Shown here: piece after piece, positions 9,341 to 18,024 of the stretch
Position numbering within the stretch: the stretch's first letter is position 1
Layout: the number at the start of each line of letters is the position of its first letter
Source: DATBFU01 sp035498405
GTDB taxonomy: Bacteria; Acidobacteriota; Thermoanaerobaculia; UBA5066; Gp7-AA6
Assembly (NCBI GenBank): GCA_035498405.1
Contig: DATKAE010000032.1
Location: forward strand, 1 to 64,000
DNA: 64,000 nucleotides
Reading direction: 5' to 3'
Program-made: the position numbers and the translations under genes
The notes under the pieces: model-generated
What the model was told of the DNA's origin: nothing
Seen by the model: the letters and a program-made list of their open reading frames with translations, nothing else
The model's database searches: none

Positions 9341-9829
9341 GTGAGAAGCGGGTCCCTGCAGGAGCTCGCGGATCCTCGCTTGTTCTTCCCCGGTCTCGCC
9401 GCGACGACCCGGGATGAGGCGCTTCTCGAGATGGCGCAGAGGCTGGCCGGGGCGGGCGTGATCACGGACCCGATCGATCTGGCCTCGCGCCTTTCCAAGC
9501 GCGAGCGCGACGGATGCACGGGTCTGGGAAGCGGGATCGCGATCCCGCACTGCCGCGTCAAGGATCTCCGGCAAGTCGTGCTCGCGGTCGGGACCTCGCC
9601 GGCCGGGATCGCCTTCGGGGCGGCCGACGGGGTTCCCGTGACGGTCCTTTTTCTGCTTTTGTCTCCCATGGATGCGCCCGGAGAACACTTGACGGCGCTC
9701 GCCCGGCTCTCACGAATGGTGCGAACCCCGACGCTCCTCGAGGAGCTGCGGCACGCCGAGTCCGCCGAGGCGATCTATCGGGTGCTGCGGGGGGCCGAGG
9801 CGGCGACCTCCGCGGCCGCGACAGCATGA
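9341..9829 (+). CDS. ptsN: PTS EIIA-Ntr regulatory phosphocarrier
   Basis: PtsN is the EIIA component of the nitrogen-type phosphotransferase system, a signalling protein rather than a sugar transporter. The 162 residues carry the family motif GSGIAIPHCRV, with the phosphorylated histidine at residue 70. It starts at a GTG and its last bases (ATGA) form the start of hprK. Neighbouring genes supply EI, HPr and HPr kinase, so the phosphate source for this protein is encoded in the same operon. Confidence 0.92.
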   Translation: MRSGSLQELADPRLFFPGLAATTRDEALLEMAQRLAGAGVITDPIDLASRLSKRERDGCTGLGSGIAIPHCRVKDLRQVVLAVGTSPAGIAFGAADGVPVTVLFLLLSPMDAPGEHLTALARLSRMVRTPTLLEELRHAESAEAIYRVLRGAEAATSAAATA

Positions 9830-10812
9830 GCCCCTCCGAAAGCTCCCCGAGCACCCCGAAGCTGACGGCGGAAGTGCTCCGGTCGCCGATGCTTGAAGAC
9901 CTCGGCCTGCGCGTCGTGGCCGGGGAGAACGGATTCGCGAGGCCCGTCTCGTGGGGCCGGATTCAACGCCCAGGGCTCGCCCTGGCAGGCTTCCTTCCCT
10001 ACATCAAGCCCGGGCGCATTCAGATTCTCGGGGAAAGCGAGCTTCACTACCTCGATACGATGGGGCCGGACGTGCGGCGGGAAAGGATTGCCGCCATCTG
10101 CGCCCTCCCCGTGGCGGCCTTCGTCGTGACCAAGGGACAGGCCGTCCCGGATGATTTGGCGCGGGAGTGCCGCTCGCAGCGCGTTCCCCTGCTCGTGTCC
10201 GACCGGACGACCTCGGTGGTCATCCAATCGATCACCCGGCTTCTGGAGGACGAGCTCGCGCCGGCAACCACCGTCCATGGGGTGCTGGTCGACGTCTACG
10301 GCATGGGGGTTCTGCTCATCGGCGACTCCGGCATCGGCAAGAGCGAGTGCGCCCTCGATCTGATTCAGCGGGGACACCGCCTCGTCGCCGATGACGTCGT
10401 CGAGATTCGCAAGTACCCGAACGGCTCGCTCGTGGGCCGGGCCGCGGAAATGATCCGGTACCACATGGAACTGCGGGGAATCGGAATCATCAACATCAAG
10501 CATCTCTTCGGAGTGTCGGCCGTGCGGTCGTCAAAGTCGATCGAGCTGGTCATCGAGCTGCAGCGCTGGGATCCGACGAAGAAATACGACCGGCTCGGTC
10601 TCGACGGCCAGACCTACGCGATCCTCGATCGTCCGCGCCCGTTCATGACCCTGCCCGTGGCCTCCGGGCGCAACCTGGCGCTCTTGATCGAAATCGCCGC
10701 CCGCAATGAGCTCCTCAAACAGCAGGGTTACGATGCGGCCAAGGAATTCGCCTTGAAGGTGGACGAGCAAATCGCGCGCAACGCGCAATCACCGGCGGTG
10801 CGGCGAAGATAG
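9826..10812 (+). CDS. hprK: HPr kinase/phosphorylase
   Basis: HprK phosphorylates HPr on serine 46 and reverses the reaction, linking carbon status to regulation. The 328-residue protein has the N-terminal DRTGG-like domain, Walker A GDSGIGKS at 166-173, the VADDVVEI segment and the family signature LRGIGIINI. The start ATG overlaps the ptsN stop. The HPr encoded at 12208 keeps Ser46, so the substrate is present and competent. Presence with rpoN and ptsN in one run suggests both serine- and histidine-based control of HPr. Confidence 0.95.
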   Translation: MSPSESSPSTPKLTAEVLRSPMLEDLGLRVVAGENGFARPVSWGRIQRPGLALAGFLPYIKPGRIQILGESELHYLDTMGPDVRRERIAAICALPVAAFVVTKGQAVPDDLARECRSQRVPLLVSDRTTSVVIQSITRLLEDELAPATTVHGVLVDVYGMGVLLIGDSGIGKSECALDLIQRGHRLVADDVVEIRKYPNGSLVGRAAEMIRYHMELRGIGIINIKHLFGVSAVRSSKSIELVIELQRWDPTKKYDRLGLDGQTYAILDRPRPFMTLPVASGRNLALLIEIAARNELLKQQGYDAAKEFALKVDEQIARNAQSPAVRRR

Positions 10813-10826
10813 GCCCTCGCGACACG

Positions 10827-11690
10827 ATGAACGCCTCGGCCGTACCCGAAAGTCTGGTCATCGCGACGGGACTTTCCGGTTCGGGGAAGAGCTATGTCAA
10901 CAAGTGTCTGGAGGACATGGGCTACTTCTGCGTCGACAACCTGCCGCTCGAGCTCGTGGAGCCGCTGCTCGACCACGTCTCCAGGCGCCTGATCGGCGTC
11001 ATCCTCGACGTCCGGAACCCCGGCTTTGCCGCCCGCTTTCCGGAGATCCTGGCGCGTGTGCGGCGCCGTTGTCCGGGGACGCGCCTCCTTTTTCTCGACG
11101 CTTCGGAGGAGTCGCTCATCCGCCGGTTCTCGGAAACCCGGCGACCGCATCCGCTGGCGGGGGACAGCTCTCTTCTCTCGGCTCTGCGTCACGAAAGGGA
11201 GATGCTCAAGGATGTCCGAGCGGTGGCGGATGTTGTCGTCGACACCTCCGCGCTGACGGTTCATGAGCTGCGCTCCGTCATCCAGAAGACTTTCGTGGGC
11301 GACCCGGGTCACGCCCGGATGGTCATCTCCTTCACTTCCTTCGGCTACAAATTCGGAACGCCCCATGACGCCGACTTGATCTTCGACGTTCGTTTTCTCG
11401 TCAACCCGCACTTCGTTCCCGAGTTGAAGCCCAAGACGGGACTCGACCCGGCTGTCGCCGCCTACATCGAGAAGGACCCCGAAACCGAGGCGTTTCTCTC
11501 CCGCCTGACCGACTTCCTGGACTATCTCGTGCCTCGTTTCGAGAAGGAGCACAAGAGCTACTTGTCGATCGGCATCGGCTGCACCGGCGGCAAGCACCGG
11601 TCGGTTTACATTGCCGAGAGGCTGGCGGAAGTCCTTAAGCAGAAAGGGTTTCCGGTTCGCGTCTCCCATCGAGACGCAACCCGGGAGTGA
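10827..11690 (+). CDS. rapZ: RNase adapter / nucleotide-binding protein RapZ
   Basis: RapZ (YvcJ family) is a P-loop protein. In enteric bacteria it directs RNase E to a small RNA controlling glucosamine-6-phosphate synthase. The 287 residues show Walker A GLSGSGKS at 15-22, DLIFDVRFLVNP and the C-terminal GIGCTGGKHRSVYIAE signature, all typical. It lies 14 bases after hprK. Linkage to ptsN and hprK is widely conserved, but the RNA target in this organism cannot be told from the sequence. Confidence 0.94.
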   Translation: MNASAVPESLVIATGLSGSGKSYVNKCLEDMGYFCVDNLPLELVEPLLDHVSRRLIGVILDVRNPGFAARFPEILARVRRRCPGTRLLFLDASEESLIRRFSETRRPHPLAGDSSLLSALRHEREMLKDVRAVADVVVDTSALTVHELRSVIQKTFVGDPGHARMVISFTSFGYKFGTPHDADLIFDVRFLVNPHFVPELKPKTGLDPAVAAYIEKDPETEAFLSRLTDFLDYLVPRFEKEHKSYLSIGIGCTGGKHRSVYIAERLAEVLKQKGFPVRVSHRDATRE

Positions 11691-11730
11691 GGCGTTTGCA
11701 ACACTCATCGGCCTTAGAATCGGAGATCCG

Positions 11731-12195
11731 ATGATCGGGATCGTCCTGGTGACCCATGGCCGGCTCGCCGAGGAGCTGCGGGCGGCGGCGCTGACCATTC
11801 AGCCCGACATCTCGCGCATGGTGGCCGTGGCCCTCGAGTGGAACCAGACGGGGGACGATGCGCGCGACCGAATCGGCCGCGGTCTCGCCGAAGCCGACGA
11901 AGGGGAGGGCGCGGTCATCCTCACGGACATGTTCGGCGGAACACCGACGAATCTGACCCTCTCGTTTCTGCAGCGCGACCGCGTCGAGATCGTGACCGGG
12001 GTCAATCTGCCGATGGTCCTGAAGTGCGCGTCGCTCCAGAAGTCCGCCCGTTCGGTGGCGGAGATGGCGCGCCTGGTCCGGGACCGCGGCCAGCGGTCCA
12101 TCTGCGTCGCCTCGGACCTGCTGGCGGATGAAGAAGCGGTTTCCACGGTCGGGGAGTCCGGCCGCATCGGCCCCTACGACCCGCCCGATTCCTAG
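11731..12195 (+). CDS. PTS EIIA component, mannose family (regulatory)
   Basis: The 154-residue protein is an EIIA-Man (EIID-Man superfamily) domain with the active histidine at residue 9 in VTHG and the DMFGGTPTN loop. No EIIB, EIIC or EIID gene is present, so a signalling role is likelier than sugar uptake. The ATG at 11731 was chosen because the upstream extension overlaps rapZ and has no family similarity. A TAGAAT hexamer (11715-11720) lies 10 bases before the ATG, so this gene may head its own transcript within the PTS run. Confidence 0.88.
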   Translation: MIGIVLVTHGRLAEELRAAALTIQPDISRMVAVALEWNQTGDDARDRIGRGLAEADEGEGAVILTDMFGGTPTNLTLSFLQRDRVEIVTGVNLPMVLKCASLQKSARSVAEMARLVRDRGQRSICVASDLLADEEAVSTVGESGRIGPYDPPDS

Positions 12196-12207
12196 AGGGC
12201 CGCGCCG

Positions 12208-12477
12208 TTGATTGAGAGAGAGCTTGCCATCCGCAACCGCCTCGGCCTGCACGCCCGAGCGGCGGCGAAGTTCGTGCAGACCGCCAGCCGATTCAAATCG
12301 GCCGTGAAGGTCCGCAAGAACGGCGAAGAGGTCGACGGAAAGAGCATCCTGGGCATCCTGCTGCTGGCCGCATCCCAGGGAACGCGGATCGTCATCTCCG
12401 TCTCCGGCGAGGACGAGGCCGACGCCTTCGCGGCGGTCGAGGATCTCGTGACGCGCAGCTTCGACGAGGGGGAGTGA
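12208..12477 (+). CDS. ptsH: Phosphocarrier protein HPr
   Basis: HPr relays phosphate from EI to EIIA proteins. The 89-residue protein has the catalytic histidine exactly at position 15 (RLGLHARAA) and the regulatory serine exactly at position 46 (GKSILG), so it can be used by both EI and HPr kinase. The start is a TTG preceded by GAGGG; no ATG is available before the conserved N-terminus. It follows the EIIA-Man gene by 12 bases. Confidence 0.93.
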   Translation: MIERELAIRNRLGLHARAAAKFVQTASRFKSAVKVRKNGEEVDGKSILGILLLAASQGTRIVISVSGEDEADAFAAVEDLVTRSFDEGE

Positions 12478-12502
12478 GGGAGGGGAAGGTGGCAGGTATT
12501 AG

Positions 12503-12524
12503 GTCGTCGGTCGCTCCCGACGGC
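12503..12524 (+). terminator. Hairpin between ptsH and ptsI
   Basis: Positions 12503-12510 and 12517-12524 form an 8-bp stem (one G-T pair) with a six-base loop in the 78-base gap between HPr and EI. No T-run follows, so it may be an attenuating or RNA-processing hairpin rather than a full terminator. Confidence 0.3.
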
Positions 12525-12555
12525 CTTCCACCCAAAAACCAACCACCAGGTTCTT

Positions 12556-14244
12556 ATGCTCCAGGGCCTCTCGGTCTCTCCGGGGATCGCCGTCGGGCGC
12601 GCCGTCGTCGTCCGCTTCGACGGGACGCCGGTCTTTCGCCGCGCCGTGTCTGCCGGCGACTTCGACGAGGAGGAGCGCCGCCTCCGGCGGGCCGCCCGCA
12701 AGGCGACGGAGATTCTGCACGGCCATTCGGTGCGCGCCGGCGGCGGCATCGGTACGGAACTCGGCGCGATCCTCGAGGCGCACGCCCTGATGGCGTCCGA
12801 CGAGACATTCCTGGCCGCCGTCGTCCGGCGCATCCAGCGCGAACGCGTCAATGCGGAATGGGCTCTCGCCGATGCCGCCGCGGAGTTCGGGTTGCGGCTC
12901 GCGGAGGCCGATTCGAAGGCCATGCGCGAGCGCGCAACGGACATTGCCGACGTCGCCAGGGAGATCGCGCAGCAGCTCTCGCCCGGCGGCGAGTCGCTTC
13001 CCCGGCAGCTGCGCCACGGCTCGATCCTGGTGGCCGACGAGCTTTCTCCGGCCGACGCGGCGCGGCTCGACCCTCGCCGAGTGCGTGCGCTGGCGCTCGA
13101 GCGGGGCGGACCCACCTCCCACGCCACCATCATTGCGAGGTCCTTCGGCATGCCGGCCATCGTCGGCGTGCCCGGGCTCTGTGCGGCCGTCTCGCCGGAT
13201 CGTCCCATCGTCGTCGACGCCGACCGGGGACTGGTGGACGTCGCCCCCTCCAAGGAGCGCCTCCGCAAGAGTCTGCGGCGCGCCCAGGAGACACGCGACC
13301 ACAACCGGCGCCTTCGCGCCCGCACCGCTCGCGCGGCGGTCACGCGGGACGGCGTTCGCGTGATCGTGCGCGCCAATCTGGAATTGCCCGAGGAGTTTCC
13401 CGCGCTCGAGCGGTATCACGCCGAGGGAGTCGGGCTCTACCGCTCGGAGTTTCTCTACTTGCAGGCCGAGCGCTCGGCTCCCGGTGTCGCCGAGCAGCGC
13501 GCCGTCTACGAACAGCTTCTCGAGGCGGCGGGCGGCCAGCCGGTGGTGGTGCGAACGTATGACCTCGGCGGCGAGAAGGGTATCGGGCCGGTGCGGGGAG
13601 AAAACCCGGCTCTCGGGTTACGGGGGCTCCGCTACTGCCTCGCCCACCCCGATCTGTTCCAGACGCAGCTCGAGGCATTGTGCCTCGCGGCGCCGCGCGG
13701 CGACCTGCGAATCCTCCTGCCGATGGTGACCTCCTTAGGCGAGGTGCGACAGGCGCGGCGACACCTCGAGCGCGCCTCCGAAGCCGCCCGACTCGCGCGG
13801 CCCCCGATGCTCGGGGTCATGGTGGAAGTGCCCTCGGCCGCGATGCTCGCCGAACAGCTCGCCCTCGAGTGCGATTTCTTCTCGATCGGCACCAACGACC
13901 TCGCCCAATATGGGTTGGCTGTGGACCGGGCGAATCCCGATGTCGCCTCCCTCTACCATCCTCTCCACCCGGCGATCCTTCGGATGATTCGCTTGGTGTG
14001 CGACGCCGCGGGGGCCGCGGGGCGCCCGGTGTCGGTGTGCGGTGAGATGGCCTCCGACCCCATGGGGATCGGTATTCTCTTGGGACTCGGGATCCGCGAG
14101 CTTTCCGTCACCCCGGTGGCGATTGCGGGCGTCAAGGAGCGCATCGGATCCCTGGATACGACGAGAGCCGCGGCGCTCGCCGAGAAGGCGCTGCGCTGTT
14201 GCGACGCGGCGGAGGTGGAGGGTTTGTTTCGAGGAAGGACATGA
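12556..14244 (+). CDS. ptsI: Phosphoenolpyruvate-protein phosphotransferase (Enzyme I)
   Basis: Enzyme I takes phosphate from phosphoenolpyruvate and passes it to HPr. The 562 residues include the phosphohistidine motif GGPTSHATII with His at 189, the same number as in the E. coli enzyme. The PEP-binding barrel has the metal-site segment DFFSIGTNDLAQY and the C-terminal VCGEMASDP. There is no GAF or EI-Ntr sensor domain at the N-terminus, so this is the plain form. The ATG at 12556 lacks an obvious Shine-Dalgarno sequence. The stop overlaps the cupin gene (ATGA). Confidence 0.96.
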   Translation: MLQGLSVSPGIAVGRAVVVRFDGTPVFRRAVSAGDFDEEERRLRRAARKATEILHGHSVRAGGGIGTELGAILEAHALMASDETFLAAVVRRIQRERVNAEWALADAAAEFGLRLAEADSKAMRERATDIADVAREIAQQLSPGGESLPRQLRHGSILVADELSPADAARLDPRRVRALALERGGPTSHATIIARSFGMPAIVGVPGLCAAVSPDRPIVVDADRGLVDVAPSKERLRKSLRRAQETRDHNRRLRARTARAAVTRDGVRVIVRANLELPEEFPALERYHAEGVGLYRSEFLYLQAERSAPGVAEQRAVYEQLLEAAGGQPVVVRTYDLGGEKGIGPVRGENPALGLRGLRYCLAHPDLFQTQLEALCLAAPRGDLRILLPMVTSLGEVRQARRHLERASEAARLARPPMLGVMVEVPSAAMLAEQLALECDFFSIGTNDLAQYGLAVDRANPDVASLYHPLHPAILRMIRLVCDAAGAAGRPVSVCGEMASDPMGIGILLGLGIRELSVTPVAIAGVKERIGSLDTTRAAALAEKALRCCDAAEVEGLFRGRT

Positions 14245-14594
14245 GAAGAGTTCCCAAGCCCTGGGGCCATGAGCTTGTATTCGCCGAGACCGAGCGCTAT
14301 GCGGGAAAGATCCTGCACATCGACCCCGGCCATCGGCTCTCTCTTCAGTACCACGAAAGAAAAGACGAGACGCTGTATGTTCTGTCCGGTGAGGTGTACC
14401 TTTCCGTCGAGGTCGACAGCGTCATGCGCGAGTTGAAGCTCCAGCCGGGCGAGTCGTATCGGATCCGCCCCGGCGTGCGGCACCGCCTCCGCGCCGAGGC
14501 CGTTTGCGAGCTCGTGGAGGTCTCTTCCCCGGAGCTTTCGGACGTGGTGCGGCTCGAAGACGCTTACGGGCGAGCGGGAACGACTGCTCCGTGA
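14241..14594 (+). CDS. Cupin protein, mannose-6-phosphate isomerase-like
   Basis: This 117-residue protein is a single cupin barrel resembling the C-terminal domain of type II mannose-6-phosphate isomerase/GDP-mannose pyrophosphorylase. It has the opening PWGHELVFAET, the metal-type motif LSLQYHERKDETLYVLSGE and RPGVRHRL. It overlaps the ptsI stop by four bases and the next gene by four bases, so it belongs to the same transcript. Its substrate is unknown; a sugar-phosphate isomerase or sugar-sensing role fits the PTS context but is inferred. Confidence 0.75.
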   Translation: MRRVPKPWGHELVFAETERYAGKILHIDPGHRLSLQYHERKDETLYVLSGEVYLSVEVDSVMRELKLQPGESYRIRPGVRHRLRAEAVCELVEVSSPELSDVVRLEDAYGRAGTTAP

Positions 14595-15262
14595 ATCGCC
14601 TCTCGCCCCTCGCGATGGGATTGCTCGCCGCGTCGGCTGGCCTCGCCAGTCCCACCGCGACACCGACTCCCACCGCGGCTCGGCTCTCGGGTGGCTTCGG
14701 GCGGTCTCCGCTGACTCCGGCGGCGACCCCGCCGGCCGGCCAATCGCTCGCCGATGTCGTTCGGGCGGCCTCTCGGACAAAACAGGGAAAGGAAACACCG
14801 CGCCCCGGTGTCGCGATCACCAACGAGAGTCTCGTGAAGGACCCCAACCGCGGGCGCCTGACGACCTGGCAGGCGACGCCGAGACCCGCCGGCCGCGCCG
14901 CGGCTGCCGCAGCGACTCCGGCGCCGGAGAGGACCGCGGCGGCGCCCAGCCCTTCCCCCTCGCCTCAGGAGAGCTCGGAGGAGGATAAGTGGCGCGAGCT
15001 GGCCCGCGTGACCCGGGAAAAGGTCGAGGAGGCGAAGACCCGCGTTTCGCGACTCGAGTCAGAAGCGAGAAAGCTCGAGAATGATTTCTACGCCTGGGAC
15101 GACGGCCAATACCGCGACAACGTCATCAAGCCGGCCTGGGACAAGAAGCGCGAGGAGCTCGAGACGGCGCGCGAGGAGCTCGAGACCGCGGAAAAGGCCC
15201 TGGCGGACCTTCCCGAAAAGGCGCGCAAGGCCGGAGCCCTTCCCGGGTGGATCCGGGAATGA
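14591..15262 (+). CDS. Exported low-complexity protein with C-terminal coiled coil
   Basis: I do not recognise a family. From the GTG at 14591 the 223 residues begin with a signal-like segment (PLAMGLLAASAGLAS). A long Ala/Pro/Thr-rich stretch follows to about residue 135, then a charged helical region (about 140-215) rich in E, K and R that should form a coiled coil. It contains the phrase LENDFYAWDDGQYRDNVIKPAWD. Four-base overlaps join it to the cupin (GTGA) and to miaB (ATGA). Placement suggests co-expression only; no function can be assigned. Confidence 0.7.
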   Translation: MNRLSPLAMGLLAASAGLASPTATPTPTAARLSGGFGRSPLTPAATPPAGQSLADVVRAASRTKQGKETPRPGVAITNESLVKDPNRGRLTTWQATPRPAGRAAAAAATPAPERTAAAPSPSPSPQESSEEDKWRELARVTREKVEEAKTRVSRLESEARKLENDFYAWDDGQYRDNVIKPAWDKKREELETAREELETAEKALADLPEKARKAGALPGWIRE

Positions 15263-16668
15263 GCGCTCCCCCGGTCTACACGAGTCGAGCCGATCAAGAG
15301 GCCGGTGCCTCGGGTCCGGGAAGCTTCCGGGTCGACACCTGGGGCTGTCAGATGAACGTGCTCGACGGAGAACGAATGGCGGGGCAACTGGAGGCCCTGG
15401 GCCTTCGCCCGGCCGGCGAATCGGCCGAGCCCGACGTCGTCATCCTGAACACGTGCGCGATTCGCGAAAAAGCGGAGGCGAAGGTCTACAGCGCCCTCGG
15501 GGTGCTCGGGCGGCGCAAGCTCGAGAATCCGGATCTGGTCATCGGCGTGACCGGCTGCGTGGCCCAAGTCCAGGGCGACGAGATTCTGGAGCGGGCTCCG
15601 TGGGTCGATTTCGTTCTCGGGACGGGCCGAGTCGAAAGCCTCGGCGAGACGGTTCGAGAGATACGCCGGGAGCGGCGCCGCATCGCCGCCTACGAGCTCC
15701 CGGAGGAGTCTCCCGTCTACCAGTTTCGGCAGATCACCCGGGGCTCGCCCTTTCAGGCCTACGTCACGGTGATCGAGGGCTGCGACCAGTTCTGCACGTT
15801 CTGCATCGTACCGATGACGCGAGGCCGGGAAAGGAGCCGGCGGGCTTCCGAGATCCTCGACGAGCTGCGGCACCTCGTCCGGCTCGGCTATACCGAGGTG
15901 ACGCTTCTCGGGCAGACCGTCAACGCCTTTCGGGATCCCGAGGAGGGATTTGGGCTGGGACAGCTGCTGCAGAGAGCCGCGAGAGTGGAAGGCCTCCGGC
16001 GCCTTCGGTTCATCACCTCGCATCCGCGCCTGGTGGACACCGAGATGGTCGAGGCGATGGCCTCCGGCGGGGTCATCGCGCCCTACCTCCACCTGCCCGC
16101 GCAGTCGGGGTCCGATCGCGTTCTCTATCGGATGAAGCGTCGGTACGACGCGGCGACCTATCGAGCCCTGGTTCGACGCATCCGTTCCGCGGTTCCGGGA
16201 ATCGCCGTTTCCTCCGACTTCATCGTCGGATTTCCGGGCGAGACGGAGGAGGAGTTTCGGTCAACGCTCGAACTGGTCGAAGAGCTTCGGTTCGAGAGCC
16301 TGTTCGCGTTCCAGTACTCTGCGCGCTCCGGCACGGCTTCGGCCCGGTGGGGGAGGGCGACCGAGGTCCCGGAATCGGTTTCCGCCGAGCGCCTCGGCCG
16401 GTTGCTCGCCGTCCAGGAGGGGATCCAGTGCGAGATCAACAGGGGCTTGGAGGGGCGTGAATTCGAGGTATTGATCGAGGGTCGAGACCGGAAGGGGCAG
16501 TGCCGCGGCCGGACCTCCTGCAACCGGATCGTGCACCTGCGAGGCGTTGGCACCGTCCCGGCGGGTGTGTATGTCCGGGTCCGGATCGCCCGAGGACTGC
16601 CCAATTCTCTTCTCGGGGAGCTCGTGCCGGCAGAGCACCTGCCGGAGCAAGGAAGAACGGCGGGGTAG
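15259..16668 (+). CDS. miaB: tRNA-2-methylthio-N6-dimethylallyladenosine synthase MiaB
   Basis: MiaB is the radical-SAM methylthiotransferase that modifies A37 of tRNAs reading UNN codons. The 469-residue protein has three auxiliary-cluster cysteines (C30 in TWGCQMN, C66 in NTCAIRE, C100 in TGCVAQ) and the radical-SAM CxxxCxxC at C175, C179 and C182 (CDQFCTFC). A C-terminal TRAM domain lies around residues 390-455. The ATG at 15259 overlaps the stop of the preceding gene. The tRNA partner enzyme miaA is not in the window. Confidence 0.94.
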   Translation: MSAPPVYTSRADQEAGASGPGSFRVDTWGCQMNVLDGERMAGQLEALGLRPAGESAEPDVVILNTCAIREKAEAKVYSALGVLGRRKLENPDLVIGVTGCVAQVQGDEILERAPWVDFVLGTGRVESLGETVREIRRERRRIAAYELPEESPVYQFRQITRGSPFQAYVTVIEGCDQFCTFCIVPMTRGRERSRRASEILDELRHLVRLGYTEVTLLGQTVNAFRDPEEGFGLGQLLQRAARVEGLRRLRFITSHPRLVDTEMVEAMASGGVIAPYLHLPAQSGSDRVLYRMKRRYDAATYRALVRRIRSAVPGIAVSSDFIVGFPGETEEEFRSTLELVEELRFESLFAFQYSARSGTASARWGRATEVPESVSAERLGRLLAVQEGIQCEINRGLEGREFEVLIEGRDRKGQCRGRTSCNRIVHLRGVGTVPAGVYVRVRIARGLPNSLLGELVPAEHLPEQGRTAG

Positions 16669-16671
16669 CCT

Positions 16672-17160
16672 ATGGCGATGGTGAAGATGGAGATCAAGGG
16701 ACTGCTGATGGACCCGGTTTCGAACATGCCGGTGGTCATCCTGCGCGACGCCGGGGACGGCCTTTTCCTGCCGATCTGGGTGGGTCTCTTCGAAGCCAAC
16801 GCCATCGCCCTGGAAATGGAAAAGATCGCGACACCGCGGCCGATGACCCATGATCTTCTCAAGAACGTCCTGGCGGAGCTCGATGCCCGAGTCGATCGAG
16901 TCGTGATCAACGAGCTGAAGGACAACACCTTCTTTGCGCGGATTCACTTGACCCGCGGCGATGCCCACTTCGACATCGACAGCCGTCCGAGCGACGCGAT
17001 CGCCCTGGCGCTGCGTTCCCGCGCCGAGATCTTCGTCGAGCAGGAGGTGCTCGAGAAGAGCCGGAGCCTCCGATCCGAGGCGGGAGAGCCGGACCCGGAG
17101 CGCCTCCGCAAGTGGCTCGAAGAGGTCAACCCGGAGGATCTCGGCAAGTACAAGATGTGA
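16672..17160 (+). CDS. Bifunctional nuclease family protein (DUF151)
   Basis: This 162-residue protein has the DUF151 layout: a start reading VKMEIKGLLMDPVSNMPVVIL, the LPIWVGLFEANAIALE segment and the DSRPSDAIALALR motif. Some plant members were reported as nucleases, but the bacterial role is unsettled. It begins three bases after miaB, so the two are probably co-transcribed, as often seen. A hairpin lies just downstream and parA then has its own promoter. Confidence 0.88.
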   Translation: MAMVKMEIKGLLMDPVSNMPVVILRDAGDGLFLPIWVGLFEANAIALEMEKIATPRPMTHDLLKNVLAELDARVDRVVINELKDNTFFARIHLTRGDAHFDIDSRPSDAIALALRSRAEIFVEQEVLEKSRSLRSEAGEPDPERLRKWLEEVNPEDLGKYKM

Positions 17161-17171
17161 CTCGCCGCACC

Positions 17172-17195
17172 GCGAGCCTCGAGCGAGCGGCTCGC
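17172..17195 (+). terminator. Hairpin after the DUF151 gene
   Basis: Perfect 7-bp arms (17172-17178 GCGAGCC and 17189-17195 GGCTCGC) with a ten-base loop lie 12 bases after the stop codon and before the parA promoter. There is no clear T-run, so termination is a guess based on position. Confidence 0.35.
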
Positions 17196-17233
17196 CTCCC
17201 AGATTCGTCGGGTCCGTCTCTCCGACACAGTAG

Positions 17234-17262
17234 CTGACAGCCGGCGCTTCCGCGGTTACACT
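17234..17262 (+). promoter_or_regulatory. parA promoter, sigma70 type, leaderless
   Basis: CTGACA at 17234-17239 and TACACT at 17257-17262 are separated by exactly 17 bases and match the -35 and -10 consensus at 5/6 and 4/6. The -10 ends only 6 bases before the GTG start of parA, and no ribosome-binding site lies between. The predicted transcript starts at the start codon. Confidence 0.6.
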
Positions 17263-17268
17263 CCGATT

Positions 17269-18024
17269 GTGATCATCTCCATCACCAATCAAAAAGGGGG
17301 AGTCGGGAAAACGACCACCGCGATCAACCTGGCAGCCGCCCTCGCGCAGAAGGGGATGAGAACCCTCCTCATCGATCTCGACCCTCAGGGCAACAGCACG
17401 ATGTCGTATGTCGACCGAAAGACGGTCGAGGCGTCGATGTACGAGCTCTTGACGGATGCCGCGGTTACGTTCAAAGAGATCATCCGGCCCTCGGGGTTCC
17501 CGAATCTGGACCTGGCTCCGGCGCGCATTTCGCTGGCGAAGATCGAGGCGAAGCTGCTCGGGGAGTTCGACAGTCACTTCCGCCTGCGAGAGAAGATCGA
17601 CCCGGTGCGCCGAAAGTACGACGCGGTCCTGATCGATACGCCCCCGACGCTCGGCCTGATCACGGTCAACGCGATGGTGGCCTCCAGTCACATCCTGATC
17701 CCGATTCAGTCTTCGTATTTCGCGCTGGAGGGAACCGATGACCTGCTCGAGACCATCGACAAGATCAAGGCGCGCCCCAATCCGCACCTGCGAATCCTGG
17801 GTGTCGTGATCACGCTGCACGACCGGCGCACCGTGCTGGGCAAGGACGTCTACAAGCAGATCGCCTCCGTCTTCGGTGACAAGCTCTTCAAGACGACGAT
17901 CTCCAAGAGCGTGCGCCTGGAGGAGAGCCCGGCGCACGGGGAATCCATTTTCAGCTACGCGCCGCGCTCGAGCGGCGCCGCCGAGTACTACTCCCTCTCC
18001 GAGGAGGTTCTTTCGCGTGTCTAA
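17269..18024 (+). CDS. parA: Chromosome-partitioning ATPase ParA (Soj family)
   Basis: ParA is the Walker-type ATPase that works with ParB to segregate chromosome origins. The 251 residues include the deviant Walker A KGGVGKTT at 9-16, the LIDLDPQGN motif and DTPPTLGLIT. The GTG at 17269 sits directly after a consensus-like promoter. The stop codon lies inside the start region of parB, as in most chromosomal parAB operons. parAB often lies near the replication origin, but no rsmG, mnmG or dnaA is visible here. Confidence 0.94.
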   Translation: MIISITNQKGGVGKTTTAINLAAALAQKGMRTLLIDLDPQGNSTMSYVDRKTVEASMYELLTDAAVTFKEIIRPSGFPNLDLAPARISLAKIEAKLLGEFDSHFRLREKIDPVRRKYDAVLIDTPPTLGLITVNAMVASSHILIPIQSSYFALEGTDDLLETIDKIKARPNPHLRILGVVITLHDRRTVLGKDVYKQIASVFGDKLFKTTISKSVRLEESPAHGESIFSYAPRSSGAAEYYSLSEEVLSRV

